From NCBI RefSeq assembly GCF_900964775.1, contig NC_041812.1, positions 14,565,334 through 14,629,333 of the forward strand: a stretch of 64,000 bases of DNA, in the 5' to 3' direction. Position 1 is the stretch's first letter. Each line of letters starts with the position of its first letter. Of the stretch, positions 55,017-64,000 are shown piece by piece. The notes below the pieces were generated by a model. It was not told where the DNA came from. It was given only the letters and a program-made list of their open reading frames with translations, and did no database searches. The DNA comes from Scleropages formosus. Lineage: Eukaryota; Chordata; Actinopteri; Osteoglossiformes; Osteoglossidae. A program made the translations under genes and the position numbers.

Positions 55017-55800
55017 AATTTACATTTACATTTATTCATTTAGCAGACGCTTTGGTCAAAGCAACATACATCTCAGCAAAAGTACAATTTATGCATTACA
55101 TTAGGAGAAAGAGACATAGCTGCAGACATGTGACTCAAGCCAACCTAGTTTGTTACTTACCACTTGCTGCACCAAGGTTCATCATTCAAGTAGGTGCATA
55201 AAACACAGGATAGACAAATCCTGATAGCCTCCTACCATTTCTTAATTTTTTTTTTTTTTTAACATAAGATACACAAACAAGCAAATACGATGCCAGAGTA
55301 GTGGCTGAATAAAGGCTATATCTGGTAATGCTCATGAAGTTACGGTGCATTAACATTTACACTGCAGATGAGCTGGAGAGATCTTGGGCGAAGTGGGTCT
55401 GGAAAACGTGAGTTTTCAGACCCTTCTTGAATGTAGACAGAGTTCCAGCAGTTCTGAGTGAGAGGGGGAGGTCATTCCACCACAACGGAGCCAGGACTGA
55501 AAACCTCTGAGCTTTACCTTTCGTGCGCGGGACCACCAAGTGAGCAGAAGTAGATGAGTGAAGGGGCCTGGCTGGGGTGTACCAGCTGAATAAGTCTTGT
55601 AAATAGCTACGACTATTATGCAGGATGTATTTGCAGGACCAGGTTGTGGCTTCGATATGCTGAGAGAAAGACAGACTTGTGTCAGTCATTACTCCCAGAC
55701 TCTTAGCCAAGGAGGTAGGCAAGATGAGTGAGTTGTCTAGTTTGATCAATAGATCGTGACAGGAGGACAGGCCAGCTGGGAGGTAAAGAAGCTCTGAATG
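55017..55800 (-). mobile_element. L2/CR1-type LINE, 3' end with coding end and 3' UTR
   Basis: The 3' UTR occupies 55017-55356 and ends in the tail shared with V-SINEs. The minus-strand frame 55749-55357 is open for 130 codons and contains SLGVMTDTSLSFSQHIEATT, then RFSVLAPLWWNDLPLSLRTA and STFKKGLKTHVFQTHF, the C-terminal end of L2-type ORF2. About 40-60 codons between the two halves (after ILHNSR) are missing compared with the family, an internal deletion that kept the frame. 5'-truncated at about 55800. Confidence 0.88.
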
Positions 55801-56125
55801 GATAAATGTAAATGTCTAGACCCATCTGGTGGAGAATATTAATGTAGAAACTACTCACAGATCCATATTATATAGGAAGATTGTTGTTGATTATCTGAAA
55901 CACCCCTCTGCCTTGGTTCTATCTACAGATTTCCTCATTCTATTAACTACACTGATTTTGACTTAAGAATTATTTGCCATTTGTGGATAATTACCACATA
56001 CACCCATAGATTCTACCATGTTGCTCAATTATGCTAATCCGGGGACATTTGAGCAGGATTTCATATACTATAGGGCTGATAGTTGGTAGTCTCAGTTTGG
56101 GGACAGATTATATTGATGATGACAG
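55801..56125. other. Intergenic sequence, nothing recognised
   Basis: AT-rich unique sequence between the LINE and the next SINE. Confidence 0.55.
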
Positions 56126-56375
56126 GGCGGCACGGTGGTGCAGCAGGTAGCACCACTGCCGCCCCACAGCACTTAAGCTGCGCGGTCAAAGGTTCGATAG
56201 GGCCGCCTCTCAGTCTGCGAGAAGTTTGGATGTTTTCCTCGTGTCTGAGTGGGCTTCCTCCCACATTCCGAAGACATGTACTTTAGGTGAATTGGTGATG
56301 CTAAACTGTCCGCTACCCTTTGACATACTAGCATCCCGCCCAGGCTGCAGCCTTCAGCCTATCCCAGTGATTCTG
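56126..56375 (+). repeat. Mermaid-like SINE
   Basis: Starts GGCGGCACGGTGGTGCAGCA, continues GGTTCGATAGGGCCGC, CTTCCTCCCACATTCCGAAG and AGGTGAATTGGTGATGCTAA. This copy keeps the typical Mermaid head. Confidence 0.75.
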
Positions 56376-57492
56376 ATCTTACACTGTTGCTGACATCGTG
56401 GCTACTGCTCGCTGCCATTTTAAAAGGTTGCGCAACTAACTGAAGGACCTTTTTCTGAAGTTATAGCTGTCTTACCAGTCGCCTGTAATAAAGTCAATAA
56501 ATTAGCGTTTATTTACTGTCTACGGCGAACTATCTTCTAATTGCTGATCCAGATAAGTATGAAGATCAGTTTTATACATATAAGAGGCTGGATACAGAAC
56601 CACGAACCTGATATAAATTGGAACATGACTTCAATGATGTCGTTCATCTACTTAGAAACATGCATTATGTTAGGCACCTATAGGGGCCATCCAAGAGATT
56701 GCACCGCCTTACGTGTCGTCATGTGTCTTTTAGTATAGATGTGTAGGGTCTGCGGAGAGGAGTCGGTAAAATTGGTTGTTTTCAGGGTTTTGTTTGTGTG
56801 GTAGGAAGCGCTACAGTAACGGGTTTACGGCAAAGAGAAATATTGAACACACAATTCGCTGTTCAGTCGCACATTTTAAATTCAAATAGTTCATAGTGCG
56901 AATATTCAATCACACCTGTTCTGTCCAGAATTTTTCCACTTTACAAATTGTGTTATAATATAATATTCATGCTTGGCCGGAAAGCTGTTTCTACTTCTAG
57001 GGGACTAATTTTTTGCTGCTCTCAATCCGCTGGAAAACTCAGTTTAAGACAGCTGTGCAGGTACTCGTAATGCGAATATGTCCTCGTTTTATCCCAATTA
57101 TTCCAATTCAATTGCTTCAATCAGTATGAAATACTCCGCTTTAATATTTTTATTATGTTCAGACAAACACGGTATAAAGTCAGTGAATCACTGCTGAGGA
57201 CTGTGCGGACAGTGTATGGAGGAAGTTAAATACTTTGATTTTACTTGCTTAAGCAGTTGTTTAATGTTTTATGTGAGAAGGAATATTAAACTTGTTGTGG
57301 GAAGGGTCAGAGTCAGTCGTATATGGCTGTAAATTGTGGCACCGAGCAAATATCACCATCCACAATATTAATAGCTACTGTTAAACTTTGATGAAAAATG
57401 GTCTTTTTCCATTTTTGTCAACCACTTGTCCAACTTCCACACTGTTCAGAATCCTCACAGCAACCTGTTTAGAAATAATATCTGTCTTTAGG
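56376..57492 (+). promoter_or_regulatory. nit1: nit1 upstream region
   Basis: No coding exon is seen. An acceptor-like CTGTCTTTAG two bases before the ATG at 57493 suggests that a non-coding or mitochondrial-targeting first exon lies upstream, as in human NIT1. I could not fix its donor. Confidence 0.3.
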
Positions 57493-59645
57493 ATGTCTTT
57501 CAGGCCAGTGGCAGCAGTCTGTCAGGTGAACTCTACACCAGACAAGGAAGTTAACTTTGCTGCTTGCGTGCGATTGGTGGAGAAGGCAAAAGAAGGCGGG
57601 GCCAATATGGTTTTCCTCCCTGAGGGCTTTGACTACATCGGTTCCAGCCAAAAAGAAACTTTGCAACTGTCGGAAAACCTTACAGGGGACACAATCTCAC
57701 GTTACTCGGACCTTGCCAGGTGATTTCCGCTGTGAAGAGACACTAGACTGCTTTTCTCATAAAAAGAGAAAAGGGGGGGGGGTGGACACTTTACTTACTA
57801 TGATGTTCCATTTTCTGCTGCATTGACTGTTCACAGTTTGTAGAGGATTGATCAGCAAAACTGGAACCATTCAGCTTTCATAATGTAGTATTTGATAAGT
57901 GCAAGTAAAACTAAATACCTACTGAGGTCATTGTAAACAAAAATCAGCTTCATTCTGCAATTTTTGCTTTCAGTGGGTTTACCATTAGAATCTACGTAAT
58001 GGTACGTTTGTATCATTACAGTTCTTGCAGTTAAATCAAAAGTGGTTTGAGATTGGCAGAGGAGAGTCCTGGGTTTTAGAACTCAGATGATTTTCCTTCC
58101 CCCCATTTTAGGAAGCTGAACATATGGCTTTCCCTGGGGGGATTTCATGAAAGAGGAGATGACTGGGAACATGATAGGCGGATCTACAATACTCACCTCA
58201 TCATTAATGGAATGGGTATTAATCTTACAGGAAAATATTAAGTCATTTTAATGTGAATCACATAACAAAATTGCAACTGCAACAAGACTAGAATACAAAA
58301 GTAAGAGCTCAAGTTCCATTTGTCTTCTATGCATAGGTCACATTGTGTCAGTGTACAGAAAATGTCATCTGTTTGATGTGGAACTACCAGAAAAGAAGGT
58401 GTCCCTCAAGGAAAGTGCCTTCACCATCCCTGGACAGAGTCTTTCACCCCCTGTTCAGACCCCAATTGGAAAGGTTAGTATTTTGCTTCCATAATTATAA
58501 AAGAGAGTAGTATAAAAACATTGTTCTGTTACTGAATTGAATTGAATTTAAATTCTAGGTTGGACTTGGTATTTGCTATGACCTAAGATTTCCGGAACTC
58601 TCAGTGGCACTTCTGCGTCAGGGAGCAGAAATTCTGACGTATCCATCAGCTTTCACAGTGGCAACAGGAACAGCTCACTGGGAGGTGAGCACGTTAATTT
58701 GCTGTAAGAATTACAGTGGTAATGTTTTACTAATGGTCTCATGTATAATCTAAAAACAAAATATTCTGTTTACGTGCATGTATGCCTTTTAACTATTTCT
58801 ATTTTACCAAATATAGTTTTAACCAAAATTTGTTGATGAATTAATTTCATATAAATTTTTACATTTAATAATGAAGTGATTGGCTTTATCTTATTTCCAG
58901 GTTTGTATACAAACGGTTCCCGACTTACAATGGAGTTACGTTCTGATAAATCCATTGTCGAAAATGCATTTAATACACCTAACCTACCGAACATTGTAGA
59001 TTAGCATACGTTCGATGGCCATTATGGGCTTGCCACCGTCATGCTTGGCAGTTATCTTGAGTTTCTCCTCAAGAGTAATTGCCTTCCTCGTTTTTTCACA
59101 CCAGTAGCGGGAGACACAGATGGGCGTTTCGTACGGGGAGGGCAGAGGGGGGGCAGACAGGGAGATGCGGATTGCTGCCGCTGCCCAGCATCACAAGAGA
59201 GTATCGTACCGCATATTGCTTGTTTGGGGAAAAAATATACATTCGAAGTACAGTTTATACTGAATGCATATCGCTATCACACCATCGAAAAGTCGAAAAA
59301 TCGTGACTCGGACCATCGTAACTTGGGGACCGTCTGTACTGAGTATTCTCACCATCTGCTGTGTATTTTTAATTTCAATGGCAGGTGCTGCTTCGTGCCA
59401 GAGCTGTTGAGACTCAGTGCTTTGTTTTGGCTGCTGCCCAAGTGGGATGCCACCATGCAAAGCGTGCATCATATGGCCATGCTTTGGCAGTTGACCCCTG
59501 GGGTGAGGTACTTGGTGACTGTGGAGGTACAGAGGTAGGCTTAACACTGGTGGAGATTGACATGGACAAGCTCAGAGACATAAGAAGGAACATGCCAGTG
59601 CTGCAACATCGACGAGAGGAAAAGTTCTACTATAGCCTAGATTGA
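57493..59645 (+). CDS. nit1: Nitrilase homologue 1 (deaminated glutathione amidase), 284 aa in 5 exons
   Basis: Coding exons: 57493-57719, 58112-58215, 58337-58473, 58559-58684, 59385-59645, with GT-AG junctions and matching phases. The Nit-family carbon-nitrogen hydrolase triad is intact: E44 (VFLPEGFD), K119 (VYRKCHLFD) and C162 ([11 protein letters not shown]). The end [20 protein letters not shown] and [16 protein letters not shown] match vertebrate NIT1. NIT1 removes deaminated glutathione, a side product of transaminases, in cytosol and mitochondria. The start used is the methionine of [12 protein letters not shown]; the human long form has an extra N-terminal mitochondrial leader not found here. 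The last intron holds a pogo-like transposon. AATAAA lies at 59989. Confidence 0.95.
58910..59336 (-). mobile_element. Deleted pogo/Tigger-like DNA transposon in the last nit1 intron
   Basis: Terminal inverted repeats CAAACGGTTCCCGACTTACA and CAGACGGTCCCCAAGTTACG (second given as reverse complement) match at 19 of 24 positions including the next four bases. A TA lies on each side (58908-58909, 59337-59338), the Tc1/mariner-superfamily target. Minus-strand translation near 59100-59009 reads [20 protein letters not shown] then IMAIERML, the CENP-B/Tigger-type N-terminal DNA-binding helix region. The rest of the transposase is gone. Confidence 0.8.
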
Positions 59646-60719
59646 AAATATTGTATTTTTAGTGCCATTTAATCTTCGTTGTAATATTCCATGAATAATC
59701 CAATCAGTTGACTGGTGATTGAGTGCTTTGAAGGAGCTGCACATTTGTGTTCTTTCCAATATATACTAATACAATGTTTTAATAATTATAAAATGTGCAG
59801 TAAATTATCTGTTAATTTTAAACAATGTTTTGTTTTCTGTTTTTGTTTTTTTTTTTTTTTTTTTTTTAACAGTTAACCACAGCTAAGACACAAGCACAGC
59901 AGCAGACTGAGTGTCCTAGCTGTGGCCTTGCAGTTAGTCAAAGTTGAGACACACCAGCACAATAGTTGGATAGAAGCATAAAATTAGTAATAAAAAGTTG
60001 AGGAATAATTAATGAATAAATTGCAGGAAATAAGTTTTGCAGAAAAGCTGTTATGTCCCTGTGTATGAGTGGGTGTGTATTTTTCTTTCTTGTTCTGTCT
60101 CTCTCACCCCCTCACTCTCTATACAGCTATCCTGTTTGTCATTTGTATATCTTCTTGTCATGCTTTATTAGTGATGCCATCACTGTTTCACCGCCAGCCA
60201 ATCAGACCCCCTGCCGCAAGTTTAAAACAGCAGAAGTTGGATCCTGCGCCCCCAACTTGTTCCTCGCATTGCTTAGCTGGATATGTTTGGTTTAGATTTT
60301 TTCTATTCTTTAGCACCACTCATGTTCCTTTTCCTTATGTGACCTCATGTGTTTGTACATTCCATGTATATCATGTAATTAATCTCCAAGTATTCACTTG
60401 TACATAGTAAATCAAACGCTTGCATGGTGTGTGCAAAAGCGACTAATGTGTGTGCGCTCCCTAATATGCTTCCGTTACAAACAAATGTGCTATTGATAAT
60501 AATTGAATGGAAGGTAAACACTGAAGTAATGCAAAAAAATTGACCCCAGAGTCTTATTTTGATAATTATTTCAGCTGTGAAAAGCGATGGGACTGTTGGT
60601 ATATTTTAATGTACAGTATGAAAAATTAGGTTAAAGTGGATCTGGGTTACCTCAAAACCAAGGTATGCATTAGTGTCAAGATTCAAGGTGAGGGGAAAAA
60701 CAAAATATCTTTTTTTGAC
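59646..60719. other. nit1 3' UTR and intergenic sequence
   Basis: Contains a T-run (about 59846-59869) and a candidate AATAAA at 59989. No exon or named repeat is recognised. Confidence 0.5.
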
Positions 60720-60860
60720 AAATTTGTAATTGCTTGGCGTGCAACGTAGGGGGCGCTGGAGTGCGAGCGGCACATATTTGCGGACGGGAATAAAGCTCGG
60801 TGGTTCCTGTGTGAATCAGTAGGCTGTCGACACAATCGAAAACACTAGGAGCGTCCGACG
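60720..60860 (+). promoter_or_regulatory. Likely promoter and 5' UTR of the zinc-finger gene
   Basis: CpG-bearing stretch directly before the ATG (ACGTAGGGGGCGCTGGAGTG, GCGAGCGGCAC). AGGGGGCGCT resembles a CTCF core, by motif only. Confidence 0.4.
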
Positions 60861-63362
60861 ATGAGTCGAAAGAGAGGACACGGTTTTACTGAAGCTGGTC
60901 TCTCCCCTAACCCCTCAAGCGCGCTGATGGACACGATGTGTCCCCGATCGCAGGCGGATGACGATTTCACTGAATTTCAGCCCGACGAAGACTTACTGGG
61001 TTCCGTGGACCAGATTACGGAACACCTTGGGAGAAACATTTCGGTGGTGCTCGAAACAGCGCTGTCGGAAATCAGGAAAATGGTCAGCGTTCGGATACGC
61101 GTCCTTAAGATGGAGCTCCGGGAGAAAAAAGACGAAATTGAATCGCTCAAGGCGCGACTGGACGCCTTTGAGAGAGACGGCAGAGATGTGCTTCCTCAGC
61201 CTGTGACTTTAGACACAGCGACATCCACAGCGGTCGCCTTCAGGAAAGCAGACAGTCACCCCACTAACAAACACAGTAACAGCGACTCGAAGAAGAGCAA
61301 ACCTGGCGCTCCGGGCATTAAGAAAGAGAACATCGATGCGATTTGCGACTATTTGATGAAGGATAAGAATTCGCGGAGCAGTGCTGAGGTGGAGAGCGAG
61401 CAGAACAATGTCCCGTCGAGTGGTGACAGGGAGGGCCGCCACGAGCCGCACGCGCATGCGCACTCGCACCTCTGGACGGACTGTGTGATCAGCGGCGAGG
61501 CGCCCGCGGAAGGGGAGCCCGACTCTGCCTCCGAGGACATATTCAGCATGTTGCCGTCGGGAAGCAAACGAATTTACGACTACGAGTGGATGACAGGCGT
61601 AGAGTACGCGGCAGAGTTGAAAGGTGGCTCGTTCTAAACCTTTGTGTGTAGTCCTAGTGTGTGAGAGTGTAGAGAAGTACCTGCAACCGCCGCTCCTATG
61701 CCTCGGACAGTATGTGACTTATAATATGTGTGTAATGGTTGTCTGGCATTCTGCACTTAGCTTTATTACATGTAATATTTGTGTCCCAAATTCTCATACC
61801 ACTCCTGTAGAATCCAAATCCTGTGCCAGTTCCCCAAGAAATCCCTTCAGTGCACAGACATACCCTGCTGCTTTTCATTTATTGTAGTATCATGTTTTGT
61901 TTTTTTTTGTTTTGTTTTTTTGTTTTTTTTTCCCCCTTTTCTTTTCTTGTCCCTTCTCCTCCTCAGGTGGGAGGGAACTGAAATGTGAAAATGGCACTCT
62001 TGTAGGTGGGGCTGACATCGAGGAGGGTGGGTCGCAGGGTGGGAAAGACATGTTGGCCCCACCGCCGGGCCCCTCCTCTCACACCAGCAACCAGGAGTTC
62101 CCCACAGAAACACAGGGCCTTTCGGGAGCGGCAGGGGGTACTGCTGTGGACGACCACCTGGACAGATTAGACTCAAGTGAGCTCAGGCTGCAACTGTGAA
62201 TTTGTGAATTTGATATTTGGAAGGAGGTTTGCTTCTGCTTTATTTATTTTGCAAAAAACATTACCTTTACATGGCTACTCCTGTAATCGAAAACAAATGT
62301 TTATATGTATCTCCAAAAAAATTACTAGGAAGGTGATCAGTAATCATGGATATTCTAATTAATTTCATGCAGCTACTTGTATGAGGAACATTGGTTTATA
62401 TGGGGGAAAGACACTGCACTGAAGTATCATGCATCTGCATCTACATCTCTCTTTCTGCTACTGTAATGCACACATTGTATTTTCTGTGTGATGTACGTCG
62501 CTTTGTAGAAAAGCATCTGCTAAATGAATAAATGTAAATGAGTATGTGCAGCCTAGTCTTCATTCCTGATGTCAAGATCAGTTTTGCACATTGAACAGAT
62601 GCATGGTTTTTTGATAAAGTCATTAAGACGCAGCATTTCTCATGTGAACTTCTCTGCAGGGTATACTTATTGCCTAACTGATTGCTTCTCATTCTGTCCT
62701 TTCCAGGTCAGCAGTACCCTGCACACACTTACCTCTGTCCCCTCTGTGGAACCTTCTGTCCCGATACCTTGTTTTTGGAGGAACACTTAAAATTGATACA
62801 CAGAGACAGCAGCGCGCAGATGCTGCAATCTGCTTCTAACCTTCCTGCTACGTTGCCAGGAGAAGAGCGTGGCGATCACAGAAGGGGTAAAGGAGAGGAC
62901 AGGGCAGCTGGGAGAGGGGCCAGGGAGAAGAAGGTGGGAGGAGGTTATGAGTGTGCAGACTGTGGCCGGCACTTCAACTACTTGGGAAACTTGCGCCAGC
63001 ACCAACGCATCCATACTGGGGAGAAGCCCTTCATCTGTCCTGAGTGCGGGGAGCGCTTTCGTCATGCCGCCCGCCTCAAGAGTCACCGACTGAGCCACAG
63101 TGGTGCTCAGAGTCCCTTTCCTTGTCCCCAGTGTGGCAAGGGCTTTCCAGTGTTGTCAGGGCTAAAACGCCACCAACGCGTGCACACAGGTGAGAGCCCT
63201 TATGCCTGCCCACAATGTGGTCGACGCTTTAAGGAGCTGGGAAATTTATACACCCACCAGCGCATTCACAGTGGGGCCACACCCTACTGCTGCCAACATT
63301 GTGGGCGCAGTTTCCGCCACCTGGGCACTTACAAGAGCCACCGCTGTACACCTACTCTGTGA
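60861..63362 (+). CDS. C2H2 zinc-finger protein with N-terminal coiled coil, 542 aa in 3 exons
   Basis: Coding exons: 60861-61623, 61967-62176, 62707-63362, with GT-AG junctions, all phase 1. The N-terminal part has an acidic segment and a helical block (residues about 50-115: VVLETALSEIRKMVSVRIRV, LKMELREKKDEIESLKARL) typical of many teleost-specific C2H2 proteins, probably for dimerisation. An acidic and basic linker follows. Finger 1 (residues 334-357, CPLCGTF) stands apart; fingers 2-6 (from residue 405) form an array with TGEKP-type linkers (ECADCGRHFNYLGNLRQHQR). The last finger ends KSHRC and lacks the second histidine, so it may be C2HC or non-binding. Nuclear DNA-binding regulator by family; target unknown. 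No KRAB or SCAN domain is seen. I cannot assign an orthologue. Confidence 0.88.
62177..62706 (+). repeat. Zinc-finger gene intron 2, with a V-SINE/L2-type tail fragment
   Basis: At 62485-62542 GTACGTCGCTTTGTAGAAAA, then GCATCTGCTAAATGAATAAA is the shared 3' tail alone, without a body. The rest of the intron shows nothing recognised. Confidence 0.6.
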
Positions 63363-63887
63363 GCTGTAACTGATGCCAACAGAGCCAGGGGATGAGGCAA
63401 GAAGGTCAGAAACCAAACTCAAACCTCCTGTATATGGAGTCTGGTATCTGGCAAGTTCAGGTGTACGTGGAGACTAGTGATTCTTTCAAGAATCGGTGAC
63501 TCTTAAATGGTTCTGCTGAAACACTTATACCGGGGGGGAATAATAGAATTTAACATCTATCTTTGTAGACCAACTTTTTGTTTGATGTTATAATCACAGT
63601 GTAATGTGTGCATGAGGTACTTTTTAAGTTTTACTGTGGGTACACAGAGTTGCATGTTGATGTGGATTTAGAAACTCACAAACTCAATTGTTTGGGTAAG
63701 GTCACATTGTCAGATAACAGGCACCCACATGAGGTACATGGGAGCACTCAGATTTAGGGACATGCCTGTACAGATATGGATTCTTGATAAATCACATTAA
63801 TGCTTGTTAAGTCTGTTGGTGCATCAATCCTCAACTTATATTCTGAATTAAGTATTTGTTATTTCAGGCATCCATTAAGTTAAACAG
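63363..63887. other. 3' flank of the zinc-finger gene
   Basis: Presumed 3' UTR and intergenic sequence. I see no AATAAA and no further exon. Confidence 0.5.
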
Positions 63888-64000
63888 GGTGACACGGTGG
63901 AGCAGCGAGTAGCTGTGCCCGAGCTGTTCAGGCATAAGTTGAAAACCGCCTCAGTCTTTATGGAGTTTGCATGTTCTCTGTGTCTGCATGGTTTCCCTGT
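63888..64000 (+). repeat. Mermaid-like SINE, cut by the window end
   Basis: GGTGACACGGTGGAGCAGCG head, then TATGGAGTTTGCATGTTCTC and CTGCATGGTTTCCCTGT. The body continues past the window. Confidence 0.75.

Overview
This window is vertebrate, almost certainly teleost fish, nuclear DNA. It holds split genes with GT-AG introns and clear vertebrate orthologues, CpG-bearing promoter zones, and a dense fish-type repeat load (V-SINE copies, a Mermaid-like SINE, L2/CR1 and L1/Tx1 LINE pieces, Tc1 and pogo/Tigger-like DNA transposons). The youngest repeat is a tRNA-headed SINE with a (TG)n tail. It resembles repeats I associate with osteoglossomorph fishes, but that lineage call is tentative.

Layout. 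(1) 3.3-15.0 kb, plus strand: an epsin gene (ENTH domain, 12 DPW motifs) whose ubiquitin-, clathrin- and EH-binding motifs look lost. Its introns are full of SINEs and LINE scraps. (2) 15-21 kb: decayed transposons. (3) 21.5-23.0 kb, plus strand: a recoverin-family photoreceptor calcium sensor. (4) 23-28.8 kb: gene-free, with an L1 piece, old V-SINEs and a U6 snRNA copy joined head-to-tail to a V-SINE. (5) 28.9-38.3 kb, minus strand: rbm14b, an RNA-binding protein with two RRMs and a zinc knuckle. It has a repeat-poor stretch of about 5 kb downstream (possible long 3' UTR) and a CpG-rich first-exon/promoter zone. (6) 39.2-39.8 kb, minus strand: an unidentified decayed coding-like segment. (7) 40.5-52.7 kb, minus strand: klc2, a kinesin light chain with 13 coding exons and a CpG-rich upstream zone. 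(8) 52.7-57.4 kb: repeats, including a V-SINE and an L2 LINE placed tail to tail. (9) 57.5-59.6 kb, plus strand: nit1, with a deleted pogo/Tigger-like transposon in its last intron. (10) 60.9-63.4 kb, plus strand: a three-exon C2H2 zinc-finger gene.

The genes are ordinary host genes without an obvious shared pathway: endocytosis, phototransduction, RNA processing, axonal transport, metabolite repair and transcription. The neighbourhood of rbm14b and klc2 recalls human 11q13, where RBM14 and KLC2 lie in the same region. I found no undescribed multi-gene system. The more unusual points are the stripped-down epsin, a perfect 21-bp foldback just past its stop codon, the U6/V-SINE chimera, and one 3' tail shared by three different retroelements.
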